Below are positions 1-8,734 of a stretch of DNA of 32,121 nt, one piece after another. The DNA comes from Alphaproteobacteria bacterium. Its GTDB lineage: Bacteria > Pseudomonadota > Alphaproteobacteria > UBA9219. The DNA is taken from NCBI GenBank assembly GCA_031291435.1, contig JARLJC010000105.1, positions 1 to 32,121 of the forward strand, read 5' to 3'. A program made the translations under genes and the position numbers. How positions within the stretch are numbered: position 1 is the stretch's first letter; each line of letters starts with the position of its first letter. The notes beneath the pieces are model-generated. The model searched no databases, had not been told where the DNA came from, and saw only the letters and a program-made list of their open reading frames with translations.

Positions 1-1049
1 CGTTCCTTCCGGTAGGCGGCCAGCGGTCTGGCGATATGACGCATTTTCGTCGCCTGGAGATCGACGACTTCGACGCCTTCGGGCAAAGCCTGGCGCAGTT
101 GCCCGAATTTGCGCATCAGCACAAAATCGACCTCATGGCCGAGACGGACGAACTCTCGCGCAAGATCGAGCGCCACCCGCTCCGCCCCGCCAAGCGTCAA
201 ATCCGGCAACAACATTGCGATCCGATAGCCGCCCCTTGCCGATTTTGCTTCGTTGGCTGGAGTTGTCTCTAGGCCTATCAATTCTATCGGCCGCAATTTC
301 GGATCCGGGCGATAGCGCAAATAAAAATTGATCAATGCCCGCAGCATTTGTACTCCCGTCCATTCACGCGACAAAAAAAGTCGTCCTGAAGCTAATTTCG
401 CCTGAGGGACAGAGGGCAATTTATTTCCGGCCACCGCCTGGGCGTAACATCGCCCGTAAAGTTCATGCGCATGGTCCATGACCTTGCGGTGCAGTTCAAA
501 AAGCGATTCGCGTCCGGTCAGAGGCGTGCGCTCGGTTGCTATCAGATTGCCGGAGTCGATGCCGTCATCAAGCCACATGACCGTGTTGCCGATCAGATCG
601 AACTTGCCGAGCGCGAGGGCCCAATTCGTGCAGTTCGGACCGCCCTTGAGGTAGGGCGACAGCCCCGTATGCAGGTTCATGATTTTGGCGGATTTTCCAA
701 TCGCGTCGATCAGCTCCTGGCGCAAAAGGTCGGTGCCGGAGACAAGGACCAGATCCGGCTTCTCGGCTTTCACAAGCTCGATCACAGTGCAGGCGTTGAC
801 GCCAACATGCCGGGAGATGGCTACGTCTGGCGCGCGAAATTCCCGGTCATAAGAGGCCATCAAATCCATCCAGGCGCGCCGCAATGGGCGACCGACCGTA
901 TAGGATACGAGTCTCGGCACGAGCGACCGGCGCCTTTTGGGCGGCGGGACCGCAATCACCGCCACATGCGCCAAAGGATGGATCGCGTGAAGGCGATTGG
1001 CGAGCGCGATCTGGTTTGGAGCGCCGCCGCATAGGAGCAAGGTTTTCAT
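1..1049 (-). CDS. Formyltransferase - GT4 glycosyltransferase fusion (3' end beyond window)
   Basis: One open frame runs without a stop from an ATG at 1049 to the window edge (349 codons seen). Residues 1-255 resemble sugar N-formyltransferases and Fmt: NLH at 125-127 (N125, H127) and D165 in DDGIDSG form the Asn-His-Asp catalytic set that uses N10-formyl-tetrahydrofolate. From about residue 275 the sequence changes to a GT4 (GT-B) N-terminal domain with LGGAERVALDLAREF at 286-300, which binds the acceptor side of a sugar transferase. An internal ATG at 347 (codon 235) has a GGGAG upstream, but it lies inside what looks like the formyltransferase tail (LFLSREW just before it). The start overlaps the deacetylase stop as ATGA, so the gene is translationally coupled. 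A role in formylating an amino sugar and transferring a sugar during polysaccharide assembly is inferred. The rest of the GT domain is not visible. Confidence 0.8.
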   Translation of the reverse strand, partial: MKTLLLCGGAPNQIALANRLHAIHPLAHVAVIAVPPPKRRRSLVPRLVSYTVGRPLRRAWMDLMASYDREFRAPDVAISRHVGVNACTVIELVKAEKPDLVLVSGTDLLRQELIDAIGKSAKIMNLHTGLSPYLKGGPNCTNWALALGKFDLIGNTVMWLDDGIDSGNLIATERTPLTGRESLFELHRKVMDHAHELYGRCYAQAVAGNKLPSVPQAKLASGRLFLSREWTGVQMLRALINFYLRYRPDPKLRPIELIGLETTPANEAKSARGGYRIAMLLPDLTLGGAERVALDLAREFVRLGHEVDFVLMRKFGQLRQALPEGVEVVDLQATKMRHIARPLAAYRKE

Positions 1050-2023
1050 GCTGCGATCGGCGCTCGCCTGCCGGTCGCCTTGTATCGCATTTCACTCTCC
1101 CCCGCCGCGTCAAATGTGAACCGGTTAAGCTGACCATCGGCGAATGTCTCGCCAACCAGCAGCGCATGGGCAATTCCCTCATCGCGCAAAATTTGAAGAT
1201 GCTCTGTTCGGTAACTGCCATTCGGGAATGCGTAGATATTCACAGCAAGGCCGAGTTTCTCACGGAAATAACTTTTGCAGTTCTGCACGTCTTGTCGAAA
1301 AAATTCAGGGCTCTCATGGGCCATCGAGGCGTGAGAATAAGAATGCGCGCCGAGTTCGTGCAGCTGACCGACATGCTTGACCTGATCCAGGCTCATCATT
1401 GCCGTCGGCGCAAAGCCCTCAAAACGCTCGAACTGCGGCAAGAGATATTTTTCCAGCTCGTCTCGCTGGGCCGTCGGACTAAATTTCAGGAAAGACGATA
1501 GACGTTCGCTGAGATGATGCTTGTTGGACAAAAAGAAGCCGGGAATATCGAGCTTGTTGACAAGCTCGGCAGGCGCCTGCCCGATAAAATCTTGCGCCAT
1601 GACATTGAGAGGCGGCCGCCCTGTTTCCATGCAGGAAGGAATGACGTTCTGGTTCACCTTTACGCCATGTTTTGACAGCAACGGCATCGCATAGGTGTAG
1701 AAATCAAGATAACCATCATCGAAAGACAGCGCCAACTTCGGCCGATCCGAGCGCTTGGCTAAATCGCCTATTGGACAGAGACTGAATTCCTTTTTGACAT
1801 AACTCAACAAGGCTTCGAATATTTCAGGCGACAGCGGCCGATAGGAACTGCCGTCATCGGGCGCCACGCGATGGAGACTCAAAATAACCGAAGCATCGCT
1901 TTGCGCCAGCTTATCAAGACGTTGGCGCAAACGAACCGGGTTCGCCAGAAACTCAAATGCGATCGATTTCAATTTCTTTTTGACCAGCTCGACGCCCGGC
2001 GTCGTCATAGCCGCGAAGACCAT
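1046..2023 (-). CDS. Polysaccharide deacetylase (NodB homology) family protein
   Basis: The protein has up to 325 aa. It carries the two metal-site motifs of carbohydrate esterase family 4: SFDDG at residues 100-104 (catalytic base Asp and metal Asp) and HSYSH at 227-231 (two metal-binding His). The spacing between them is longer than in classical NodB domains, as in the alphaproteobacterial EPS-cluster subgroup. No signal peptide is evident, so it probably acts on a cytoplasmic lipid-linked or nucleotide-linked intermediate, or on an exported glycan by an unknown route. Two starts are possible: ATG at 2023, or ATG at 2008, which forms an ATGA overlap with the preceding glycosyltransferase stop and is equally attractive. 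It overlaps the downstream formyltransferase fusion by ATGA. The substrate cannot be told from sequence. Confidence 0.85.
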   Translation of the reverse strand: MVFAAMTTPGVELVKKKLKSIAFEFLANPVRLRQRLDKLAQSDASVILSLHRVAPDDGSSYRPLSPEIFEALLSYVKKEFSLCPIGDLAKRSDRPKLALSFDDGYLDFYTYAMPLLSKHGVKVNQNVIPSCMETGRPPLNVMAQDFIGQAPAELVNKLDIPGFFLSNKHHLSERLSSFLKFSPTAQRDELEKYLLPQFERFEGFAPTAMMSLDQVKHVGQLHELGAHSYSHASMAHESPEFFRQDVQNCKSYFREKLGLAVNIYAFPNGSYRTEHLQILRDEGIAHALLVGETFADGQLNRFTFDAAGESEMRYKATGRRAPIAA

Positions 2024-3081
2024 TCTTTCAGGAACATTCCAGCCACTGCCTGCACGGAGTGATGCTCTTCGATATAGGCGCGGCCTCCCTCCGCCATCGC
2101 CGGAAATTCATCCTTCCTATCCAGGACTTCGCTCAGTTGCGCGGCCAGAAGCGCCGGGTCCGGCGATGCGTCGAATGCGGGCGTATGTTTTGCAAAGTCA
2201 AAATAAGATTTTCCGAGAGCAGTCGCACCAGTCATGACGATCTTGCCGGCCGCCAACATCTCTACCCCGTTCATTCCCGGGCTTTGGCTGTAAACCTGAT
2301 CAACGACGACATCCGCGTTTTTCATCGCCTCAATGTAATCAGGGTATGACAGCCCTTCTATTATTTTGAAGCTGAAATCTGTTCTTTTCTTGGTCAGGAT
2401 TTCGATCGCATTCAATACCACATCCGTGCCTTTAAAGCCGCGACGGGTCGGCGTGTGCACAATATTGGTCACAGTTCGCGGCTTGGCTGGCGAAAATGGG
2501 ATCAACTGCACATCAACAGGAAATGGGATGTTGGCGAAATTGGCTCCAAATAAATCCTGGACATGGCCATACTCAACCATGCAACTCGCGCCAAAGTCGA
2601 AATGGCGTCGCACCTGCGCCTGGCTTGCCTCGTAACGCGGATTCAGGATTTCCTCGCAATCGCGACTCAACGTATCGCCGCTCGCCAGACATGTTCGGCA
2701 TGGACTATAAGGCAGCGCTTCGTTATGGCGGATAAGCCCGATTTCATCGCATCCCAAAGCGTAATAAGACATCAACTTCGCTTTTCTGCGCAGTAATGGG
2801 ATGTCATAATATCTTGAATAGGTGCCATGCACGGTCGTTATTGTATTTGTAAAGTTGATGACGTCATAATCGTCGAGCCGTGCGATCTTGTAAAAAGGCG
2901 ACACATTCCTCAAAACGCCGCCCAAGACACCACTATAGTCAGGCGAAAATGTATCGTCGTACCATTTCCATGAACTGGACGCCGACTGGGTCATATGCAG
3001 ACACTCGACGCCTAATTCTACCAAACCCTTCTTCAAGTTTCGGTGCACCCCGCTTGCCTCACCGATCAACAAGACTTTCAT
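2005..3081 (-). CDS. Glycosyltransferase, GT-B fold, with a central cysteine cluster
   Basis: This 358-aa protein has the layout of a GT4/GT1-type glycosyltransferase. The N-terminal strand is MKVLLIGEASGVHRNLKKG. A C-terminal nucleotide-sugar half contains GFKGTDVVLNAIEIL, an IIEGLSYPDYIEAMKNADVV segment, and SPGMNGVEMLAAGKIV, the usual place of the donor-binding E-x7-E region. It probably adds one sugar of the repeat unit on the cytoplasmic face of the membrane. The middle of the protein (about residues 125-150) holds CRTC followed ten residues later by another Cys, which resembles a small metal site and is not standard for the family. It lies 47 bases after the flippase gene and overlaps the deacetylase gene, so it is in the same operon. 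Donor and acceptor are unknown. Confidence 0.8.
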   Translation of the reverse strand: MKVLLIGEASGVHRNLKKGLVELGVECLHMTQSASSSWKWYDDTFSPDYSGVLGGVLRNVSPFYKIARLDDYDVINFTNTITTVHGTYSRYYDIPLLRRKAKLMSYYALGCDEIGLIRHNEALPYSPCRTCLASGDTLSRDCEEILNPRYEASQAQVRRHFDFGASCMVEYGHVQDLFGANFANIPFPVDVQLIPFSPAKPRTVTNIVHTPTRRGFKGTDVVLNAIEILTKKRTDFSFKIIEGLSYPDYIEAMKNADVVVDQVYSQSPGMNGVEMLAAGKIVMTGATALGKSYFDFAKHTPAFDASPDPALLAAQLSEVLDRKDEFPAMAEGGRAYIEEHHSVQAVAGMFLKEWSSRL

Positions 3082-3128
3082 TTTCAGCTTTCTAAAGTTT
3101 CAGTAATGAACAGCAGGACGAAGAGCTA

Positions 3129-4655
3129 TCATAGCGCTTTGGGGATCGTTCCAGATGTCAGCAGGAATCGCGCGCCCGGCGCGAGAAGACACCATCTGAT
3201 GACGCTGTGTCCTTCACCCAATCGCTTCGCCAACCCCCGCAGACAGAACAACGCACCGGCCAAGGTGAGTAAGCCGCCCGCAAATAATTCGGTGATATCA
3301 GAAACAAGGAAGCGCAGAACGAAAGCGACGATGATGAAGCAAGTGGAGATCATGATGAGCTTGCGTGCTTCCCGAGACCAGGAAAAGCCGATCAAAACAC
3401 GCGACACCCAAAGCGACGCCGGGACGTGGAGACCGTAAATCGCCGCCGAGGCATAAGCAGCGCCGATGACCCCACTGCGCTCGACCATCACAAAAATCAG
3501 CAACGCCCACAACACATTAAATATTGTTTCGGTCGCGGCATACCATCGCGGGTCGCCGACGGCCAATTGAATGTAGCCCAACGGCCAGGAAACCACGCGA
3601 CCGAAAACACCCAGCGCCATCCAGGGAAGTAAACCTGCGGCGGGCAAGAATTGCGATGTATAAAGAATCTTGATGGCCAGGGGCGCGAAGGCCAGCACCG
3701 CGAGCAGGCCCGGCAAAGCCAGCAATATGCCGATTTCGGTCTGTTCGTTCACAGCCCGCGCCGCCTTGGCATGGTCGTGGATGATCGCGGTCAGGCGAGG
3801 ATAGAAGTCTGTGCCCATTGCGGTGAGCACAAAACTGGCGAACACGCCTGACAGCGCCCAGGCCGCTTGATAAATGCCAACGGCTTCGATTCCGAATTTG
3901 CGGGTGATCATGGATCGCGTGAACATTTCGAGGCAGGCGCCGGCCACGCCCGCCCACATGAAAGCGAGGCCAAGGCCGATCAATCGGTTGAACCCGCGGC
4001 GGGTTTGCGCCCAACTGACCGCCTGCGCCTTTAACGAGACGCGTTGCGCGAACCAATACGAACAGCCCAGCACAGCAACAGCTGAAGCGATCATGGCAGG
4101 GACGATTCCGGCCTCCCCCAACGCATAGTAAATTGAAACCGAAACGATCGACCCCAGCAACGCGCCAAGCACATTGGCCCGAGCCAAATCGCCCACGCGC
4201 CGCAAGCCTTGCAAGACCGCGAGTTGGCCGCCGCTGATGGCGCCCAAGAGCAGCAGGGAGCCGAGCGCCGCAATTGTCCGAGCGTATTGCGGCGAGCCGG
4301 TCATGATCGAGCTGATCGGCTCGGAAAGCACAGCTACAACCACCCAACCGAGCAATCCCGTCGCCCAGCATACTCGCCGCAGAATAATGACGGTGCGCGC
4401 CACCTCAGCGATGTCTTCCTTGCTGGAAGCACGCACAACCTCGCGGACCCCGCTCGAATTGACGCCCAGACTGGACACCACCCCGGCAAGACCAATAGCC
4501 GATGCATAAAGACCAATCAGGCCGACACCGCTCGGTCCTAGCCACATGGCGACAAGTTTGGTCCGCAGCAGCCCAATAATGTAATTGGCGACTTGCGCGC
4601 CGCCTATAATCGACGATGAACGAATGATTTGATGATAGGTGTGCTTTTCCGTCAC
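3129..4655 (-). CDS. Wzx-type oligosaccharide flippase (polysaccharide transporter family)
   Basis: A 508-aa protein made almost entirely of hydrophobic helices (about 12-14 predicted). The N-terminal signature SSSIIGGAQVANYIIGLLRTK is typical of O-antigen/EPS flippases of the MOP superfamily. It is expected to move the undecaprenyl-diphosphate-linked repeat unit from the cytoplasmic to the periplasmic leaflet for polymerisation. The start is GTG at 4655, directly after the TGA of the acyltransferase gene, so reinitiation or coupling is likely. Length and helix number fit full-size Wzx proteins. Together with the Wzy-like and Wzc-like genes in the same direction, it defines a Wzx/Wzy-dependent pathway. 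Confidence 0.9.
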   Translation of the reverse strand: MTEKHTYHQIIRSSSIIGGAQVANYIIGLLRTKLVAMWLGPSGVGLIGLYASAIGLAGVVSSLGVNSSGVREVVRASSKEDIAEVARTVIILRRVCWATGLLGWVVVAVLSEPISSIMTGSPQYARTIAALGSLLLLGAISGGQLAVLQGLRRVGDLARANVLGALLGSIVSVSIYYALGEAGIVPAMIASAVAVLGCSYWFAQRVSLKAQAVSWAQTRRGFNRLIGLGLAFMWAGVAGACLEMFTRSMITRKFGIEAVGIYQAAWALSGVFASFVLTAMGTDFYPRLTAIIHDHAKAARAVNEQTEIGILLALPGLLAVLAFAPLAIKILYTSQFLPAAGLLPWMALGVFGRVVSWPLGYIQLAVGDPRWYAATETIFNVLWALLIFVMVERSGVIGAAYASAAIYGLHVPASLWVSRVLIGFSWSREARKLIMISTCFIIVAFVLRFLVSDITELFAGGLLTLAGALFCLRGLAKRLGEGHSVIRWCLLAPGARFLLTSGTIPKAL

Positions 4656-5258
4656 TCAAAGCTCCCGAATTACCCGCGCTGGATTGCCAGCCGCGATGAC
4701 ATTCGGCGGAATGCTGGCCACAACGACCGAGCCGTTGCCAATTACGGAGCCGCTCCCGATGGTGACGCCTTTCAGGACATGGACGGAATTTCCAATAAAC
4801 ACGTCGTCCTCAATAACGACAGGCCTTGCCCATTCCGCCGAGGAACGAGGTCTATCCACCAATCGCAAACCGTGGAAATCGCTATCCATTATTTCGACGT
4901 TGGTTCCAATTAGCACACGCTTGCCAATTTTGATTGATGTGTACTCTACAATGGCCGAAAATCCATTGTTGATATGCGTGCCGTCATCAACGGAAATCAA
5001 CGCATCGGCTGTTCTTGTGTCGAAATAAGCGTTTGTCGACAGGAAAAAGGGGGATCCGCGCCATCCTATTTTGACCCGGCCGTTTATCTTTACGTTTCCC
5101 TCTCCGACCACAAGTATCGGCTGTTCCAGAATGGGCGATCCAATAATGCTCCCGCTGCTTAGAACCTTATAAAACAAACACCTTATTTTTTGAATCAGCC
5201 CCACAAACGAGGGCAAAACAAATCGATGCGCTTTATGAACGAAGCGACTGAATGACAT
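4656..5258 (-). CDS. LbH (hexapeptide-repeat) acyltransferase
   Basis: A 200-aa protein whose second half is a left-handed beta-helix acyltransferase of the serine O-acetyltransferase/Maa/WbbJ kind. It shows repeated hexapeptide turns ([20 protein letters not shown], then [12 protein letters not shown]) and the closing [17 protein letters not shown] that is standard in this family. It should transfer an acetyl or other acyl group from acyl-CoA to a sugar in the cytoplasm. I chose ATG 5258 because GAAGAG precedes it at proper spacing; an in-frame ATG at 5288 lacks a ribosome site and would lengthen the overlap with the aminotransferase gene (stop near 5233). It is a candidate for the N-acetylation of the 3-amino sugar made by its neighbours, or for O-acetylation of the polymer. 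Confidence 0.85.
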   Translation of the reverse strand: MSFSRFVHKAHRFVLPSFVGLIQKIRCLFYKVLSSGSIIGSPILEQPILVVGEGNVKINGRVKIGWRGSPFFLSTNAYFDTRTADALISVDDGTHINNGFSAIVEYTSIKIGKRVLIGTNVEIMDSDFHGLRLVDRPRSSAEWARPVVIEDDVFIGNSVHVLKGVTIGSGSVIGNGSVVVASIPPNVIAAGNPARVIREL

Positions 5259-6336
5259 GCTCTTCAACTTGTTTTCTCTGCTCATCATTCAAGTGGGGAC
5301 CCATCGGCAAGCTCAAACACTGGCTGGCGATCCGCTCTGCAATTGGAAAACTGCCGGTCGCCCAGCTGTCCTGGCGATAGGCGCCCTGCAGATGCGGCGG
5401 GATTGGATAGTGGATCAAAGTGCCGACGCCCAAAGCCGTTAAAGACTTTTGCAGGGCGTCCCGTCGCGCGCTGCGGATGACGTAAAGGTGCCAGGCAGGA
5501 TCGGCCCAGTCTGGTGTTTCGGGAAGGATCAGGCCACTGGCGGCGAGGCCGCTGCTGTACTGCTCCGCCATCGTCGCGCGGCGCGCGTTCCATTGGTCCA
5601 GATGCGCCAGCTTCACCCGCAGGACAGCAGCTTGTAGCGGGTCCAGCCGGCTATTAAATCCCTGAACTTCGTTCACATATTTCACGCGCGAGCCGTAATT
5701 GCGCAAAACGCGGATGCGATCGGCGATTTCCGGATTGTTGGTCGTGACCGCGCCGCCATCGCCCAACGCGCCAAGATTTTTGCCGGGGTAAAAACTCCAG
5801 GCGACGACGTCGCCATGCCCGCCCAGTCGCTTGCCTTTATATCGGGCGCCATGCGCTTGAGCGCCGTCTTCCACAACATAAAGCCCATGTCTGCGGGCAA
5901 CCGCCAGGATGGGATCAAGATCCACGGGCTGCCCATAGAGATGCACCGGCAGAATGGCGCGGGTCCGCGGCGTGATCGCCGCCTCGATCAACTCAGGATC
6001 GATATTGAAGGTCTTTTCGTCCGGTTCGACAGGAACAGGCGTCGCCCCGCAATGACTGACGGCGAGCCAGGTTGCGATATAAGTGTTTGAGGGCACGATT
6101 ACTTCGTCGCCGCACCCAACGCCGAGGGCTCGCAGCGCAAGCGTCAGAGCGTCGAGGCCATTGGCGACGCCAACGGCATGGGCGGTCCCGCAATAGGCGG
6201 CCCATTCCTCTTCGAAAGCTTCGACTTCCGGGCCGAGGATATACCAGCCGCTGTCGAGGACGCGCGCAATCGCACTGTCGATTTCGGCCTTCAGCTCGCG
6301 ATAGCCGACGAAGATATCGAGAAAGGGAATAGTCAT
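5233..6336 (-). CDS. DegT/DnrJ/EryC1-family sugar aminotransferase (FdtB/QdtB-like)
   Basis: This 367-aa protein is a complete PLP-dependent sugar aminotransferase. The substrate and cofactor loop [13 protein letters not shown] is at 56-68, the PLP-ring Asp lies in EDGAQAHG (D157), and the Schiff-base Lys lies in [15 protein letters not shown] (K186). Aminotransferases closest to this sequence type (FdtB, QdtB) convert dTDP-3-keto-6-deoxyhexose to the 3-amino sugar with glutamate as donor. The gene overlaps the upstream WxcM-like ketoisomerase gene by ATGA, which strongly supports this assignment: the isomerase product is the aminotransferase substrate. Whether the product is Fuc3N (galacto) or Qui3N (gluco) depends on the isomerase and cannot be read with certainty. 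Confidence 0.9.
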   Translation of the reverse strand: MTIPFLDIFVGYRELKAEIDSAIARVLDSGWYILGPEVEAFEEEWAAYCGTAHAVGVANGLDALTLALRALGVGCGDEVIVPSNTYIATWLAVSHCGATPVPVEPDEKTFNIDPELIEAAITPRTRAILPVHLYGQPVDLDPILAVARRHGLYVVEDGAQAHGARYKGKRLGGHGDVVAWSFYPGKNLGALGDGGAVTTNNPEIADRIRVLRNYGSRVKYVNEVQGFNSRLDPLQAAVLRVKLAHLDQWNARRATMAEQYSSGLAASGLILPETPDWADPAWHLYVIRSARRDALQKSLTALGVGTLIHYPIPPHLQGAYRQDSWATGSFPIAERIASQCLSLPMGPHLNDEQRKQVEEHVIQSLRS

Positions 6337-7094
6337 CGGCTTCTTTTCGCCATTTCCGCCTCAAATTCATCGTAGGTGCGCAAGTAATCACCGGCGTCGT
6401 AATGATGCGACGCGAACACCATCAAGATTGCATCCTTGCTATATCGATACTGCGTTCCCCAGATCATCGGCGGCATGTAGACCGCCACATCCGGGCGATC
6501 CAAAATCACCTCGCAACGCCTGACCCCATCATCGACGAGAACGTGGCAGGAGCCGTTGATGCATATCAGGAACTGGTGGCACTGCCGATGGGCATGCTCG
6601 CCGCGAAGCTCTCGCGAGGGAACATCGTAGACCAGAAAATATCGCCTTGGCTCAAATGGCAGTTCTTTGCCAAATTCTCCGACCGTCAGGCTGCCACGCG
6701 GATCGGCTACCTGTCGCATCAGATAGATAGCGCTGTCTCCGATACCGAGCGGCAGGTTCGCCGGGGCGCTCGTTCCTGCAAAAACGCTCGCATCCCGAAT
6801 AATGATATCTTGATAGGATCCGCGTTCGGCGCCGTCGCGGTAGCCGACGATTTGCGCCGGATTGCCCTCGACGATGGCGTTCGGCGGAACCGAACGCAAG
6901 ACCACCGCGCCGGGCCGCACTTGAGCGCCCTGTCCGATCGTGATGTCGCGCCCGATCACCGCAGCCGCCTCGATGCAGGCATGCGTCCGAACGATGGTCT
7001 GTCCGCCGACAAAAACCACGTATGGGCCGATTGAAGCTCCGGGCTCCACGACGACCGTGGGAGGAATAACGCAGTTCGATGCGGCTAGCAGCAT
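6333..7094 (-). CDS. WxcM-like bifunctional protein: LbH acyltransferase + dTDP-hexose 3,4-ketoisomerase
   Basis: A 253-aa fusion. Residues about 8-85 are a short left-handed beta-helix acyltransferase (hexapeptide turns, ending [16 protein letters not shown]). Residues about 120-250 are an FdtA/QdtA cupin: [30 protein letters not shown] (catalytic and metal-like His 167, 169) and VLVDDG. The cupin isomerises dTDP-4-keto-6-deoxyglucose to the 3-keto sugar; the N-terminal part would N-acylate the later 3-amino sugar. The same two-domain order is known from Xanthomonas WxcM. I chose ATG 7094 over the upstream TTG at 7106 because GAGGAAG sits just before it. It is coupled to the aminotransferase gene by ATGA. 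dTDP-sugar precursor genes (rmlA/rmlB) are not in the window and must lie elsewhere. Confidence 0.88.
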   Translation of the reverse strand: MLLAASNCVIPPTVVVEPGASIGPYVVFVGGQTIVRTHACIEAAAVIGRDITIGQGAQVRPGAVVLRSVPPNAIVEGNPAQIVGYRDGAERGSYQDIIIRDASVFAGTSAPANLPLGIGDSAIYLMRQVADPRGSLTVGEFGKELPFEPRRYFLVYDVPSRELRGEHAHRQCHQFLICINGSCHVLVDDGVRRCEVILDRPDVAVYMPPMIWGTQYRYSKDAILMVFASHHYDAGDYLRTYDEFEAEMAKRSR

Positions 7095-7119
7095 TTTCTT
7101 CCTCAAAATGTTTTCAAAA

Positions 7120-7662
7120 TTACGCTTGGATTGCTTTCAAAAGCGCTTGTTGGTCGGAAACGAATTCTTCGCGTGAATATCGAAAATAGAAATTCTGCTC
7201 GTCCTCACCGATCACAGTGAAACCCATTCGATTTTGAAAGTTCACGGAGCGCGCATTGCCGCGCAAAGCTTCGGACATCAAAAACGGCTTTTTCAGAATT
7301 TCGAATGCAAATCTGAAAATCAAAACCGCGCTTTCCAGCGCCGCTTTCGCCGGCTTGTTTTCGCCAAGCATCCAGCTGCCCCAACTGACCTCGCCCTCGT
7401 CGATGAACCCCCGCACAAGTCCACAGGGAGCGAGATCGTCGAGACGTTCAATCACGTAATAATATTCGCAGCCTGCCGCCTCCCGTTGCTTGTATTTCTC
7501 GATCCACTTGTATTGGTCAGCAACCGTACCGCTGACGGGCGACATATATTCATTGAATTCAGGGTTGGTTCGTAAAGCATGGACATAGGCCGCATCATCA
7601 GGCTCGATCAGGCGCAGACGGAGGCGGTGGATGCCCGGGATGATGCGAGGAATCTCTGACAT
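7120..7662 (-). CDS. GNAT-family N-acyltransferase (RimJ/RimL type)
   Basis: A 180-aa protein of the Acetyltransf_3 type: RLRLRLIEPDDAAYVHALR at the N-terminus, a central strand with VSWGSWMLGENKPAKAALES that contains the acetyl-CoA loop region, and the C-terminal signature GNARSVNFQNRMGFTVIGE, in which N and the following helix bind CoA. Members in polysaccharide loci (PseH-like, WbmP-like) acylate amino sugars in the cytoplasm. It lies 7 bases after the epimerase gene and 13-25 bases before the ketoisomerase gene, so it belongs to the sugar-nucleotide block. It could be the N-acyltransferase of the 3-amino sugar, competing with two LbH enzymes nearby. Substrate unassigned. Confidence 0.82.
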   Translation of the reverse strand: MSEIPRIIPGIHRLRLRLIEPDDAAYVHALRTNPEFNEYMSPVSGTVADQYKWIEKYKQREAAGCEYYYVIERLDDLAPCGLVRGFIDEGEVSWGSWMLGENKPAKAALESAVLIFRFAFEILKKPFLMSEALRGNARSVNFQNRMGFTVIGEDEQNFYFRYSREEFVSDQQALLKAIQA

Positions 7663-7669
7663 AAAAACC

Positions 7670-8734
7670 TCAGGCCAGTTTCATCTGCGCGCGCGTGGCG
7701 CTCGTGACATATTTCGGAGTCGAGAGCGCCAGTCCCTCGACAAAGTGATGGGTCGGCGCGTAGCCCAGCAGAGTCTGCGCCTTGGAAATATCGGCCTGGC
7801 TGTGGCGAACGTCACCGTCGCGAAATTCGCGGTATATCGGCTGCGCCCCGGCGAGATGCGGAAATTGCGGCGTCAGCAAGCATTTCAGTTCCGCGTAAAG
7901 ACCGTTCAGCGTCGTCCGGTCGCCAACCGCCACGTTATAAACCTGATTGACGGCCTCTGGCGCAGGGCTCGTCGCGGCGAGCAGGTTCATTTGCACAACA
8001 TTATCGACAAAGGTGAAATCCCGGCTCGTCTCACCATCGCCATTGATATAGACGGGCTCTCCCGCCAGCATCGCCGCGGTCCATTTCGGAATGACCGCCG
8101 CATAGGCGCCATTGGGGTCCTGCCTCGGCCCGAACACGTTGAAATAACGCAGTCCAATCGACTCGAAGCCGTAGCATCGCCCAAACACTTCGGCGTAGAG
8201 CTCATTGACATATTTCGTCACGGCATAGGGGCTGAGCGGCCGTCCGATCGCGTCTTCGACCTTGGGCAAGCCGGGATGATCGCCATAGGTCGAACTGCTG
8301 GCGGCATAGACAAAGCGCGCGACTTTCGCGTCGCGCGCCGCGACCAGCATGTTCAGGAAGCCGTCGATATTCGAGGCGTTGGTCGTGATCGGATCCACGA
8401 GGCTGCGCGGCACCGAGCCGAGTGCCGCCTGATGCAGGACGTAATCGACGCCCGCGCAGGCGGCGCGACAGTCGTCGAGACAACGAATATCGCCTTTGAC
8501 GAATTCAAAACGCGCCCATTGCGCCTTGTCGACCAGGCCTTGCACCTCGTCGAGATTATACGGGTGACCCGTCGAGAAATTGTCGAGGCCGACGACGTGC
8601 TGACCGAGCCTCAGCAAAGTCTCCAGCAAATTCGAACCGATGAAACCGGCGACGCCGGTGATCAGCCATTTTTTGGGGGCCGCGGCAAGCGCGCGTTTGA
8701 TCACGGCAATGCGCGTGTCAGCATGTGTGCTCAT
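7670..8734 (-). CDS. wbpP: UDP-N-acetylglucosamine 4-epimerase, WbpP/TviC type (SDR)
   Basis: A 354-aa extended short-chain dehydrogenase. It has the Rossmann motif GVAGFIGS (27-34), the LDNFSTG turn that follows strand 2, catalytic SSSTYGD (147-152) and the YAVTK pair (Y170, K174). The region [17 protein letters not shown] is characteristic of WbpP/TviC/Gne enzymes, which interconvert UDP-GlcNAc and UDP-GalNAc or their uronates. The start is ATG at 8734, sharing bases with the stop of the dehydrogenase gene (TGATG). Together the two enzymes should give a UDP-N-acetylhexosaminuronic acid, as in Vi antigen and Pseudomonas O6. Which sugar is epimerised first cannot be decided here. Confidence 0.9.
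   Translation of the reverse strand: MSTHADTRIAVIKRALAAAPKKWLITGVAGFIGSNLLETLLRLGQHVVGLDNFSTGHPYNLDEVQGLVDKAQWARFEFVKGDIRCLDDCRAACAGVDYVLHQAALGSVPRSLVDPITTNASNIDGFLNMLVAARDAKVARFVYAASSSTYGDHPGLPKVEDAIGRPLSPYAVTKYVNELYAEVFGRCYGFESIGLRYFNVFGPRQDPNGAYAAVIPKWTAAMLAGEPVYINGDGETSRDFTFVDNVVQMNLLAATSPAPEAVNQVYNVAVGDRTTLNGLYAELKCLLTPQFPHLAGAQPIYREFRDGDVRHSQADISKAQTLLGYAPTHHFVEGLALSTPKYVTSATRAQMKLA

Noticed and set aside
1-347. Independent GT4 gene starting at the internal ATG 347
   Set aside because: A GGGAG precedes it, but the frame is continuous from 1049 and the ATG appears to fall inside the formyltransferase tail. It is kept only as an alternative start.
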